Assembly (NCBI GenBank): GCA_046263755.1 | Contig: JBJYZC010000001.1 | Coordinates: 1-64,000, forward strand | From: Lachnocurva sp029100405 | GTDB taxonomy: Bacteria; Bacillota; Clostridia; Lachnospirales; Lachnospiraceae | Direction of reading: 5' to 3' | DNA: 64,000 nt | Shown: piece after piece, positions 50,670-59,185 of the stretch | Numbering within the stretch: the first letter of the stretch is position 1 | Layout: each line of letters begins with the position of its first letter | Notes under the pieces: model-generated | The model's database searches: none | Told to the model about the DNA's origin: nothing | Seen by the model: the letters and a program-made list of their open reading frames with translations, nothing else | Program-made: the position numbers and the translations under genes

Positions 50670-51509
50670 ATGGATATCTTACACATCTCGACCTTTATCA
50701 CAATTTATATCAGTATTCTGACTTTCTTTCTGGGGGCTGTCTTCGGCAGCTTTATCAATTGTGTTGCCTGGCGGATCGCCCATCAGGAGAAGTGGTGGAC
50801 CGGAAGAAGTCATTGTGCAGTCTGTAACCATCCCTTGCATTTCTTGGACCTGATCCCGGTATTGAGCTGGATCTTCCTTCGGGGAAAGTGTCGTTATTGC
50901 AAAGAGAAGATCTCGCCCCGTTATATGCTGACGGAACTCTTCTCAGGAGGAGCCTTCCTTTTCCTCCTTTTTTATTATGGAGATCTGAATCTCTGGCTCT
51001 TTCGAAGCCTTGGCTTATTTGTCATTCTGCTCGGCCTGTCCCTGGTAGATCTCGAGATCTATGAGATCCCGGATGGCTTCCTGTGGTTCGGGATCCTCTG
51101 GTGGCTTTCTTTTCAGATCCTGAATGCCGTCCGGAAAACGCTTCAGAGTGAGGACGCCCGTTTTTCTTATTTCTTCAACGAATTTCTTGGTTCGTCTTAT
51201 AAGAATCTTCTGGCCGGATTTACATTTGCTCTGGCTCTCCTTGGTCTGTCACTGATTATGGACCGGGTTCTAAAGAAGGAAAGCCTGGGCGGAGGTGACA
51301 TCAAGCTCCTTTTTATGACCAATCTCTATCTGGGCTTTGCCAATGGCCTTTTTACTCTGATCCTGGCCTGCCTGATCGGACTTCTTTTTGTCGGCATCCT
51401 TCGAAAGTCGAAGATCCCCTTCGGACCTGCCATCAGTCTTGCTACCATGATCGGGCTCCTGATTGGACCCTATGTAATTCGTTGGTATCTTGGTCTATTT
51501 CTGCTATAA
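50670..51509 (+). CDS. pilD: Prepilin peptidase / N-methyltransferase
   Basis: 279 residues, about eight membrane helices. CAVC and CRYC are the zinc-type tetracysteine pairs of the methyltransferase part; the two catalytic aspartates lie in LVDLEIYEIPDG and GGGDIKLL (the GxGD motif). It cleaves and N-methylates prepilins such as those encoded at 34865-43387. The start at ATG 50670 is favoured, with only a weak GGAAA site; the frame is open from 50466 inside ubiB, and ATG 50571 is possible. It is followed by the pilM/N/O-like genes. Confidence 0.9.
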   Translation: MDILHISTFITIYISILTFFLGAVFGSFINCVAWRIAHQEKWWTGRSHCAVCNHPLHFLDLIPVLSWIFLRGKCRYCKEKISPRYMLTELFSGGAFLFLLFYYGDLNLWLFRSLGLFVILLGLSLVDLEIYEIPDGFLWFGILWWLSFQILNAVRKTLQSEDARFSYFFNEFLGSSYKNLLAGFTFALALLGLSLIMDRVLKKESLGGGDIKLLFMTNLYLGFANGLFTLILACLIGLLFVGILRKSKIPFGPAISLATMIGLLIGPYVIRWYLGLFLL

Positions 51510-51625
51510 TAAAGAATGATTTGCACGTGATTTGCACTCACAGGGTGTCAAACGAATCGTGAGAGAATAACAGGACAAAGAAATCACGTATTATCATAAA
51601 TAAGTTTCAAAAGAGTGGAGATGTT

Positions 51626-52606
51626 ATGGCAAAGAGTTTTCTCGGTTTTGAGATCGGATCTTCCCGTTTGAAGATTTCGGAGGTCGTGAATGGCGAATCG
51701 GTGCGCTTTCAGGCAATCGACCTCCCCGATAATATGATTCAGGATGGGAGCATTGTGGCCTGGGAGGGCATGGTGGACGTGATTCGGGAATCTGTCCGCC
51801 GCTATGGATTCCACAGCAGGAAGGCGGCACTGGTCATTCCGGATGCGGTTTCTTATCTTCGGCGGGTGACTATGCCCCGGATGACAGAAGAGCAGCTCCT
51901 TCTGAACCTGCCTTATGAATTCCATGATATGATAAATGGCGATAAATCCGATTATATTTTCGACTATTCCATGATCGATACCCGGCAGGATGAGACGGGG
52001 AATGGTGAGATGGATCTCTTCGGAGCAGCCATTTCACGCGAATTGATGAGCCGTTATTCGGATCTGTTCCGCCGGGCCGGTTTGAAATTGGTAAAGGCAG
52101 CGCCAAGGGATATGGCCATTATGGCTCTGATGAATCATCTGGATCCGGACTTCCTATCGCACGATACGGCGCTTCTGTCCATAGGCTACAGTGATACAAC
52201 GCTTGATATCTATCGAAATGGCATTTTCGATACCAAGAATACGATCGATTCCGGCGTTAATGCCCTGATCCGGGCGCTTTCCGAACAGAATAGTATGGAT
52301 CCCCATCTGGCACAGGAATATATTCGGACGAACACCAATCATTTCCAGGAGGATCCGGCCCTGACAGCGGTCTATGATGATATCGCAGTCAATGTCAGCC
52401 GGTCCCTGAATTATTATTCCTTCCAGAACAGGGATAATTCTCTGGAGGAGATCTATTATTTCGGGGGTGGCGGTCACATCGAGCCCTTCATGCGGGCCAT
52501 TGCGGCAAATGTCAACCTGAAGATGCTTCCCCTTTCGAGTTTTCAGAGATTCTCGGCAGAAGCTCTGATGGACGGACCTGCGACACTTGGCATCTGCCTG
52601 GAGTGA
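51626..52606 (+). CDS. pilM: PilM-like actin-fold pilus assembly ATPase
   Basis: 326 residues with the FtsA/actin fold: LGFEIGSSRLKISEV (phosphate 1), LLSIGYSDTTLDIYRNG (phosphate 2) and YYFGGGGHIEPFMRAIA (adenosine site). In type IV pili, PilM links the cytoplasmic motor to the membrane PilN/PilO pair. It is the first of three consecutive genes with that order. The ATG follows GTGGAGATG. Confidence 0.85.
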   Translation: MAKSFLGFEIGSSRLKISEVVNGESVRFQAIDLPDNMIQDGSIVAWEGMVDVIRESVRRYGFHSRKAALVIPDAVSYLRRVTMPRMTEEQLLLNLPYEFHDMINGDKSDYIFDYSMIDTRQDETGNGEMDLFGAAISRELMSRYSDLFRRAGLKLVKAAPRDMAIMALMNHLDPDFLSHDTALLSIGYSDTTLDIYRNGIFDTKNTIDSGVNALIRALSEQNSMDPHLAQEYIRTNTNHFQEDPALTAVYDDIAVNVSRSLNYYSFQNRDNSLEEIYYFGGGGHIEPFMRAIAANVNLKMLPLSSFQRFSAEALMDGPATLGICLE

Positions 52607-52623
52607 AGAAAGGACTTTAAACA

Positions 52624-53331
52624 ATGGCTGATTCAAAAAACCGGCTTCTGCAGAAAGAAATTACTCTGAGGAAGAAAGCAAAATATCCGACCAAGAAGTC
52701 GATGAATTTTATCCGAAATGAGGTAGCAGTTCAGAATCGGCATGCGATCGAGGGCTTCCTTGTTTTCCTGGTCCTGCTTGCTGTTTTTGTTCGTTTTGCA
52801 GTCCTCCTTCCCATTCAGAAAGTGAATGAGAAACAGGCGGATTATGCCAATAAAGAACAGACTCTGCAAGAATTGAAACAAGAGTCGGCAAATTACAAGG
52901 ATGTGCAGAAAGCCTATGATGAGAAGATCGGATCCTTTCTTACAGACGATGAGAGACTTTGTCTGGACCGACCGGATCTTTTGAATATGATTGAAGAAGA
53001 TGTCTTCCCCTCGGTTTCCGTTCAGTCTATTTCTGTCAGTGGAAATCAGATCACTCTGGTGACCGGAACGACGACATTGGATGTTGTAAGCCATGTCTTA
53101 GGCATTCTGCAGAAGGATCCCAGGAATTCTTATGCTACTGTTACAACAGCTGCGGCATCCGATCAGGATACTGTTCACGTCATTGCAAATTATACGATCC
53201 GTTTTGCCAATGAGGCAGAGGGGACCGGAAAGGAAACAGGCGATGGATCCAAGGATTCATCGACCGATTCTTCCAAGGCAGGTGCATCTGATACGTCATC
53301 GAAAACGACCGCATCGAACAGCAATCAGTAA
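52624..53331 (+). CDS. PilN-like membrane protein
   Basis: 235 residues. A basic cytosolic N-terminus, one membrane helix (about 44-61, IEGFLVFLVLLAVFVRFAVL), a coiled coil and a small alpha/beta domain, ending in a Ser/Thr/Asp-rich tail. Length, topology and position between pilM and a PilO-like gene support PilN; sequence similarity by eye is weak, as is usual for this family. Confidence 0.7.
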   Translation: MADSKNRLLQKEITLRKKAKYPTKKSMNFIRNEVAVQNRHAIEGFLVFLVLLAVFVRFAVLLPIQKVNEKQADYANKEQTLQELKQESANYKDVQKAYDEKIGSFLTDDERLCLDRPDLLNMIEEDVFPSVSVQSISVSGNQITLVTGTTTLDVVSHVLGILQKDPRNSYATVTTAAASDQDTVHVIANYTIRFANEAEGTGKETGDGSKDSSTDSSKAGASDTSSKTTASNSNQ

Positions 53332-53343
53332 GGAGAAAAAGGT

Positions 53344-53916
53344 ATGAAAAATATTACTCTTTCCAGGCGGACAAAAACTCTCCTGATTATTTTCGCAGTC
53401 CTTCTGCTTGCTGTCGTCTACTACGAACTGGTATTCCGCATGTATTCGAATGCCATGAGTGAGTATGATACTTCGGAGCTGGAGACTGAGATTACAACGG
53501 AACAGACCAAAGTCATCAAGGAAAAGAAAATGCAGGACTATCTCGAGTCGCATCAGAATGTTTCCTATGGTGCTTTGATGCCTTATAATAATATGCCGGC
53601 CGAAGTCCTTGCCATGGGTAATATCTTAAATGGCCAGGCAAGCAATATCAATATTACCTGGAGTGATCCGACTCAGACCGATGATACGGTCCGCCGGGTA
53701 GCTGCGGTTTCTTTTGATACGGCTACTTATCAATCGGCACGGAGTCTTGTCAATGCAATTTCAAGTTTCCCGTATCGATGTATTATCTCGGATCTTTCGA
53801 TCAATGCCGGCGATGGCTCGATCTCTAAGAATTCCGTATCAGTCAGTATGAATGTGACCTGCTTTGAAACAATGACGAATGCAAACAGCAATACCGGCCT
53901 GGTACAGGCTCAGTAA
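53344..53916 (+). CDS. PilO-like membrane protein
   Basis: 190 residues. Short cytosolic N-terminus, one membrane helix (about 11-27, TLLIIFAVLLLAVVYYEL), a coiled coil (SELETEITTEQTKVIKEKKMQDYL) and a ferredoxin-like extracytoplasmic domain. It would pair with the PilN-like protein as the inner-membrane alignment complex of a type IV pilus. ATG 53344 follows AAGGAGAAAAA. No PilP or PilQ is expected in a Gram-positive cell. Confidence 0.7.
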   Translation: MKNITLSRRTKTLLIIFAVLLLAVVYYELVFRMYSNAMSEYDTSELETEITTEQTKVIKEKKMQDYLESHQNVSYGALMPYNNMPAEVLAMGNILNGQASNINITWSDPTQTDDTVRRVAAVSFDTATYQSARSLVNAISSFPYRCIISDLSINAGDGSISKNSVSVSMNVTCFETMTNANSNTGLVQAQ

Positions 53917-53960
53917 GACTGGTTTGCTATTGCCTTAAGAAAGCAGGATAGGAGTTTTTT

Positions 53961-54503
53961 ATGCGAATAGGAACAGGATATGATGTCCACCGTCTGGTAG
54001 AGGATCGAAAATTGATTCTCGGCGGCGTGGAGATCCCTTATGAGAAGGGCCTGCTCGGACATTCCGATGCAGATGTCCTCCTGCATGCCTTGATGGATGC
54101 CATCTTAGGCGCAGCAGGACTTGGAGATATCGGTCTTCATTTTCCGGATACGGATCCGAAATATGAAGGCGCGGATTCCATTCGGCTTCTCGAAGAAGTT
54201 GGCCGGATGGTAAATGACGAAGGCTACATGGTTTCTAATGTCGACTGTACCGTGATCTGTCAGGCACCCAAGCTTCGGCCTTACATTGATACCATGAAGG
54301 AAAATATTGCCAATGTGCTTGGTATTTTCCCGGACCAGGTCAATGTCAAGGCAACGACCGAAGAAGGACTGGGCTTTACCGGGGAAGGTCTCGGCATCAG
54401 CGCTCAGGCAGTCTGTCTCTTAGAAAGTTGCGAAGAGGCCAGCCGGACGGTTTTTGATAATGGGAGAAGCTGCGGCGGCTGCAGCGGCTGTTCAAAACAG
54501 TAA
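53961..54503 (+). CDS. ispF: 2-C-methyl-D-erythritol 2,4-cyclodiphosphate synthase with cysteine tail
   Basis: 180 residues; typical length is near 158. Metal ligands Asp8, His10 and His42 (GTGYDVHRL, GHSDADVLLHALMDA), and CTVICQAPKLRPY and KATTEEGLGFTGEG complete the family pattern. It makes the cyclic diphosphate of the MEP isoprenoid pathway. The C-terminus has an extra ~20 residues ending CGGCSGCSKQ, outside the known fold. The start follows AGGAG. The pathway's other genes are not in this window. Confidence 0.94.
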   Translation: MRIGTGYDVHRLVEDRKLILGGVEIPYEKGLLGHSDADVLLHALMDAILGAAGLGDIGLHFPDTDPKYEGADSIRLLEEVGRMVNDEGYMVSNVDCTVICQAPKLRPYIDTMKENIANVLGIFPDQVNVKATTEEGLGFTGEGLGISAQAVCLLESCEEASRTVFDNGRSCGGCSGCSKQ

Positions 54504-54520
54504 TTTCAGCTTTACAAATG

Positions 54521-54585
54521 ATTGTGACTTCAAATAATTACAACTTCAAATAATAGCGACTTCAAATAATTGCGACTGACTTCAA
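54521..54585 (+). repeat. 16-bp tandem repeats before cysS
   Basis: A unit like GCGACTTCAAATAATT recurs with 16-bp spacing (ACTTC at 54527, 54543, 54559), with a degenerate fourth copy near 54575. Confidence 0.85.
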
Positions 54586-54601
54586 CAGAAGGAGACAAGA
54601 A

Positions 54602-56011
54602 ATGATTAAGATCTATAATACACTGACCCGCAGCAAGGAGGAATTCAAGCCGATCGTTCCCGGAAAGGTCAGCATGTATGTCTGCGGACCGACCGTTTAT
54701 AATTTTATCCATATCGGCAATGCCCGTCCCATGATCGTTTTCGATACGGTACGGCGCTATTTCATGTATAAGGGCTATGAAGTCAATTATGTCTCGAATT
54801 TCACAGACGTAGATGACAAGATCATTAAGGAAGCCATTGAGGAGGGCACAACAGCGGAAGCAGTTTCGACACATTATATCGAAGAGTGCCGGAAAGACAT
54901 GGATGGCATGAATATTCTGCCTGCCACCAAGAATCCGCAGGCGACCCAGGAGATCTCCGGTATGATCAGTATGATCCAGAACCTGATCGATAAGGGTTAT
55001 GCTTATCCTGCAGAAGATGGAACGGTTTATTTCAGAACCCGGAAATTCCAGGGTTATGGCAAGCTTTCTCATAAGAATATAGATGATCTGGAAGCCGGTC
55101 ACCGGGATATTAAGGTGACGGGAGATCTGAAGGAAGATCCTTTGGATTTCGTTCTCTGGAAGCCAAAAAAAGAGGGGGAGCCTTCCTGGCCCTCTCCCTG
55201 GTGTGACGGCCGTCCCGGCTGGCACATCGAGTGCTCTGTTATGAGTAAGCGTTATCTGGGTGAGACGATCGATATCCATGCCGGAGGCGAGGATCTGATC
55301 TTCCCCCATCATGAAAATGAGATTGCCCAGTCGGAAGCAGCCAACGGTAAGCCTTTTGCTCATTACTGGATGCACAATGCTTTCTTAAAGATCAATAACG
55401 AGAAGATGAGTAAATCGCTTGGCAATTTCTTCACGGTTCGTGAGATCTCTGAGAAGTACGACCTTCAGGTGCTTCGTTTCTTCATGCTGACCACCCAGTA
55501 CCGGAAAGCTTTAAATTTCAGCGCAGAGCTCATGGAGTCTGCCAAGGCAGGCCTTGCCCGGATCACGACGGCGGCAAGCCTCTTACAGGATCGTCTGGCT
55601 CATGCGAGTGAAGATTCCATGACGGATGAAGAGAATCTGAAGCTTAAGACCCTTGATCATTGCCGGCAGAATTTCGAAGATGCCATGGATGACGACTTTA
55701 ATACGGCAGATGCAATCACAGCGATCTTCGACATCGTAAAATTCATTAATACGGAGACGGATGAGCAATCGACCAAGGCTTATCTCTCGAAGATTCACAG
55801 TGTCTTCTACCAGCTTTCCGATGTCTTAGGACTGATCCTCGATAAGAAGGAGGACGATCTGGATTCTGAGATCGAATCTTTGATCCAAGAACGCCAGGAG
55901 GCTCGAAAGAACAAGGATTTTGCCAAGGCAGATGAGATCCGTGACAAACTTCTTTCTATGGGCATTCAGCTCAAGGATACCAGGGAGGGCGTCAAGTGGC
56001 AGAGGATTTAA
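54602..56011 (+). CDS. cysS: Cysteinyl-tRNA synthetase
   Basis: 469 residues. The HIGH-type motif is in PTVYNFIHIGNARPM and the KMSKS loop is in EKMSKSLGN; the zinc ligands are in the usual places (YVCGPTVY, WHIECSVMS, GGEDLIFPHHENE). It charges tRNA-Cys. It begins the conserved Firmicutes order cysS-mrnC-rlmB-sigH. No T-box leader is visible; the upstream gap consists of tandem repeats. ATG 54602 follows GAAGGAG. Confidence 0.97.
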   Translation: MIKIYNTLTRSKEEFKPIVPGKVSMYVCGPTVYNFIHIGNARPMIVFDTVRRYFMYKGYEVNYVSNFTDVDDKIIKEAIEEGTTAEAVSTHYIEECRKDMDGMNILPATKNPQATQEISGMISMIQNLIDKGYAYPAEDGTVYFRTRKFQGYGKLSHKNIDDLEAGHRDIKVTGDLKEDPLDFVLWKPKKEGEPSWPSPWCDGRPGWHIECSVMSKRYLGETIDIHAGGEDLIFPHHENEIAQSEAANGKPFAHYWMHNAFLKINNEKMSKSLGNFFTVREISEKYDLQVLRFFMLTTQYRKALNFSAELMESAKAGLARITTAASLLQDRLAHASEDSMTDEENLKLKTLDHCRQNFEDAMDDDFNTADAITAIFDIVKFINTETDEQSTKAYLSKIHSVFYQLSDVLGLILDKKEDDLDSEIESLIQERQEARKNKDFAKADEIRDKLLSMGIQLKDTREGVKWQRI

Positions 56012-56427
56012 ATGCTTTGATCCGGAAACGATTCGAGATTCCTTCGAGGGATCTGTCTACATTTTCCCCTCTGACCCTGGCCTTTCTCGGGGACGGCGTC
56101 TACGAGATCATTATAAGGACACTGATCGTTGATCAAGGCAATACGTCTCCGTCCAGACTCCACAAGCAGTCGGCCCATATCGTAAAAGCACAATCTCAGG
56201 CTCAGGTGATCGACCTCTTGGAAGAGGATCTGACGGAGGAAGAAAAGGATATTGTCCGCCGGGGACGGAATGCCAAGTCCAATACCCATGCCAAGAATGC
56301 CTCGGTCATGGATTATCGGAAAGCAACCGCATTTGAAGCTTTACTCGGCTATCTCTATCTGAAAGGAGAGGATGAAAGGATCCTTTCCCTGGTAGAGACA
56401 GGCCTTAAGAAAGGAAAATTTATATGA
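55996..56427 (+). CDS. mrnC: Mini-ribonuclease III
   Basis: 143 residues, an RNase III catalytic domain without the double-stranded RNA-binding domain: LAFLGDGVYEIIIRTLI, KQSAHIVKAQSQAQVI, and NAKSNTHAKNASVMDYRKATAFEALLGYLYL. It matures 23S rRNA ends in Bacillus. The start is GTG 55996, overlapping the end of cysS by 16 bases, with GGAGGG just upstream. Confidence 0.92.
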   Translation: MAEDLNALIRKRFEIPSRDLSTFSPLTLAFLGDGVYEIIIRTLIVDQGNTSPSRLHKQSAHIVKAQSQAQVIDLLEEDLTEEEKDIVRRGRNAKSNTHAKNASVMDYRKATAFEALLGYLYLKGEDERILSLVETGLKKGKFI

Positions 56428-57173
56428 GAGATGACGATTCGGTTATCGAGGGCAGAAATGTCGTGCTGGAAGCCTTCCGCTCCGGCAGAACCATCGATCG
56501 GCTTTTTGTTCAGGACGGTCTGACAGACGGCCCGGTTCGGACCATTGTAAGGGAAGCCAAAAAGCAGAAAGTCGTGATAGACTTTGTAAATAAAGATCGT
56601 CTCGATGAAATGAGTAAAACCGGCCACCATCAGGGTGTCATCGCCTATACGGCAGCCTACTCTTATTCTACCATTGATGATATGTTTGCTTTGGCAAAGG
56701 AGCGGGATGAAGATCCTTTCTTCATCATCCTGGATGAAGTCGAGGATCCCCATAATATTGGTGCCATCATCCGGACTGCTGAAGTTGCCGGTGCACATGG
56801 TGTCATCCTTCCTCAGAGAAGGTCCCCGGGACTCACGGCAACGGTAGCAAAGGCTTCGGCCGGCGCCCTGAATTTCCTCCCGGTAGCCAAGGTGACAAAT
56901 ATCAACCAGACCATCGAAGAATTGAAGCAGCGCGGCATGTGGTTCGTCTGCGCAGATATGGGCGGAACGAACATGTATGACTTGAATCTGACCGGCCCCA
57001 TCGGACTTGTGATCGGAAATGAAGGTTCTGGTGTCGGCAGTCTTGTGAAGAAGAATTGTGACATGGTCGCATCCATCCCCATGAAGGGACAGATCGATTC
57101 CTTGAATGCGTCAGTTGCCTGTGCTGTTCTGACTTATGAGATCGTTCGTCAGAGACGAATGAAAATAAAATGA
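56424..57173 (+). CDS. rlmB: 23S rRNA (guanosine-2'-O-)-methyltransferase RlmB-type
   Basis: 249 residues, SpoU/TrmH fold with a deep C-terminal knot: DEVEDPHNIGAIIRTAEVAG, IGLVIGNEGSGVGSL and IPMKGQIDSLNASVACAVLTYE are motifs 1-3. An N-terminal substrate-binding domain (IEGRNVVLEAFRSG) is present. ATG 56424 overlaps the mrnC stop codon, so they are coupled. Confidence 0.94.
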   Translation: MRDDDSVIEGRNVVLEAFRSGRTIDRLFVQDGLTDGPVRTIVREAKKQKVVIDFVNKDRLDEMSKTGHHQGVIAYTAAYSYSTIDDMFALAKERDEDPFFIILDEVEDPHNIGAIIRTAEVAGAHGVILPQRRSPGLTATVAKASAGALNFLPVAKVTNINQTIEELKQRGMWFVCADMGGTNMYDLNLTGPIGLVIGNEGSGVGSLVKKNCDMVASIPMKGQIDSLNASVACAVLTYEIVRQRRMKIK

Positions 57174-57775
57174 TGACTTCGGAAAACGAAAGGGATACCT
57201 GGCTTGCAAAAAAAGCCAAGGCAAGGGATGCAAAAGCAGAACGGGAACTTTTCGACAGTTTCCGAGGCCGGATCGCTAACCGCCTTTCCAAATCTCCTTC
57301 AGATATTCCCGGGGCGGAACAGCAGGATCTGATTCAGGAAGGTCTGATCGGCCTGCTTCAGGCTGTAAATGACTACGATCCAAAGAAAAATGAGAATTTT
57401 ACGCCCTTTGCCTGGCTTTGTATTGACCGGCAGATGCAAAATGCCAGAGAAAAATTATTCCGTCGAAAAAATCAGCCTTTGAATTCCTATCTCTCGATCG
57501 ATGCTTCGACGGGAGAGGGAGGGCGGACTTTGGGAGAGGAACTCGGCGAAGAGACTTCCGACCCCGAACACATGATCCTTCAGTCGGAAGAAATGAAGAT
57601 CCTTTTGCAGAGAGTGGAAGAGCGGCTGACTCCTTTGGAACGGCAGGTCCTTTATCTCCATCTCGATGGCTACAAGGGAAAGACAATTGCTATGATCCTC
57701 GACCGGGATGTCAAATCTGTCGATAACGCCCTGCAGAGAGTGCGAAAGAAACTTCAAGGTTTCCGGAGCAGATAA
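57170..57775 (+). CDS. sigH: RNA polymerase sigma-70-family factor, SigH-like
   Basis: 201 residues with sigma region 2 (DLIQEGLIGLLQAVNDYDPKKNENFTPFAWLCIDRQM) and region 4 (LTPLERQVLYLHLDGYKGKTIAMILDRDVKSVDNALQRVRKKL). Length, sequence and position after rlmB match SigH, the factor that starts sporulation and competence programmes in Bacillus and clostridia. Its N-terminus is degenerate compared with Bacillus SigH. The start overlaps the rlmB stop (ATGATGA). Whether this organism sporulates cannot be told from one gene. Confidence 0.85.
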   Translation: MMTSENERDTWLAKKAKARDAKAERELFDSFRGRIANRLSKSPSDIPGAEQQDLIQEGLIGLLQAVNDYDPKKNENFTPFAWLCIDRQMQNAREKLFRRKNQPLNSYLSIDASTGEGGRTLGEELGEETSDPEHMILQSEEMKILLQRVEERLTPLERQVLYLHLDGYKGKTIAMILDRDVKSVDNALQRVRKKLQGFRSR

Positions 57776-57822
57776 CAATAACGAAGAAGGAACGCTTCGA
57801 GTTCCGAAGGAAAGAGACCGAC

Positions 57823-57894
57823 GGAAAGAGACAGAAGGAAAGACAGAGACCGAAGGAAAGACAGAGACCGAAGGAAAGACAGAGACCGAAGGAA
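57823..57894 (+). repeat. 18-bp tandem repeats between sigH and the desulfurase gene
   Basis: Three perfect copies of AGACAGAGACCGAAGGAA (57841, 57859, 57877) preceded by a degenerate copy at about 57823. Confidence 0.92.
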
Positions 57895-57920
57895 ATCAGA
57901 GATAATAGAAAGGGAAGGAC

Positions 57921-59066
57921 ATGATCTACTTGGATAATGCTGCGACAACCAGGCCGAAAGCTGAGGTTGTCCAAGCCATGCTGCCCTATCTCATGGAAGA
58001 TTACGGGAATCCGTCTTCTGTCTACCAGATGGGGAATGCTGCGAAGGCGGCTGTAAGCCTGGCACGACAAAAGGCGGCAGATCTTCTGCATGTTCCTGCC
58101 ACTTCGATCTATTTCACGAGCGGGGGCTCGGAGTCCGACAACTGGGTCCTCATGGACTGCTTTCACAGGGCTTTGCTTCAGGGACAGAAGCATCCCCATA
58201 TCATTACTTCATCCATTGAACATCCGGCTGTTTTAAAGGCCTGTCATTATCTGGAAGAGCTTGGAGCAGAAGTGACCTATCTGTCGGTGGATCCTTATGG
58301 GCTTGTCGATCCGAAGGATCTTTTGTCCGCCCTTCGGCCGCAAACTGTGCTGATCAGTATTATGACGGCCAATAATGAGATCGGAACCATAGAGCCGATT
58401 CGGGAATTGGGCCGGATCGCAAGAGAACATGGTATTCTCTTCCATAGCGATGCCGTTCAGGCTTTCGGTCAGATCCCTTTGGATCTGAGCCAACTCCCGG
58501 TGGATTTTCTCTCAGCAAGCGGACATAAGATCTATGGTCCCAAGGGCATCGGCCTTCTCTATATCCGGGAGGGGATCCCGGTTCGTTCCCTGATCCACGG
58601 CGGCGGTCAGGAGCGGAATCGTCGGGCCGGTACCGAGAATGTCCCCGGCATCGTCGGTTTCGGAAAGGCCTGTGAACTGGCAGAGAAGACTCTGACCGAG
58701 CGGATGGAAGAGGAGACAAAACTTCGTGACCATCTGACCGATCGTCTGCTTTCAGAGATCCCGGGCTGCCGTTTGAATGGGGATCCAAAGAAGAGACTTC
58801 CCAATAATGTAAATGTAATATTCCCGGGAATTCGCGGGGAGTCCATCCTCATTTCCCTGGACATGATGGGAATCGAAGCATCCAGCGGTTCCGCATGCAC
58901 GGCCGGGTCACTGGATCCTTCCCATGTTCTACTGGCTCTGGGACTTTCTGAAGAAGAAGCCTTAGGGGAACTTCGCCTGACTCTTTCAGATACAACAACG
59001 AAAGAAGACATCGATCAATGTGTCGATGCATTGAAGGAAATTGTTCATAGATTAAGAAAATATTGA
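57921..59066 (+). CDS. Cysteine desulfurase (NifS/IscS-like)
   Basis: 381 residues, PLP enzyme. YLDNAATTRP at the start, SGHKIYGPKGIG with the PLP lysine and SSGSACTAGSLDPSHVLLALG with the active-site cysteine are diagnostic. It removes sulfur from cysteine. With mnmA immediately downstream, the most likely sulfur acceptor is tRNA thiolation; a general iron-sulfur role is also possible. No iscU is adjacent. The start follows GAAAGGGAAGG. Confidence 0.93.
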   Translation: MIYLDNAATTRPKAEVVQAMLPYLMEDYGNPSSVYQMGNAAKAAVSLARQKAADLLHVPATSIYFTSGGSESDNWVLMDCFHRALLQGQKHPHIITSSIEHPAVLKACHYLEELGAEVTYLSVDPYGLVDPKDLLSALRPQTVLISIMTANNEIGTIEPIRELGRIAREHGILFHSDAVQAFGQIPLDLSQLPVDFLSASGHKIYGPKGIGLLYIREGIPVRSLIHGGGQERNRRAGTENVPGIVGFGKACELAEKTLTERMEEETKLRDHLTDRLLSEIPGCRLNGDPKKRLPNNVNVIFPGIRGESILISLDMMGIEASSGSACTAGSLDPSHVLLALGLSEEEALGELRLTLSDTTTKEDIDQCVDALKEIVHRLRKY

Positions 59067-59185
59067 CCATGAAATGCAGTCTTGTTACCTAAGATCAGGG
59101 CTTTGAAAGATCAGAGCCATAACGCTATTATCTGATTCGAAACGTAAGGGCCGCTAAAGATGTGTCTATATTTGGAGGAAATACT

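Noticed and set aside
57708..57905. A 65-residue protein with KTETEG repeats overlapping the end of sigH
   Set aside because: Its repetitive sequence simply translates the 18-bp tandem repeat, its start lies inside sigH, and no ribosome binding site precedes it.
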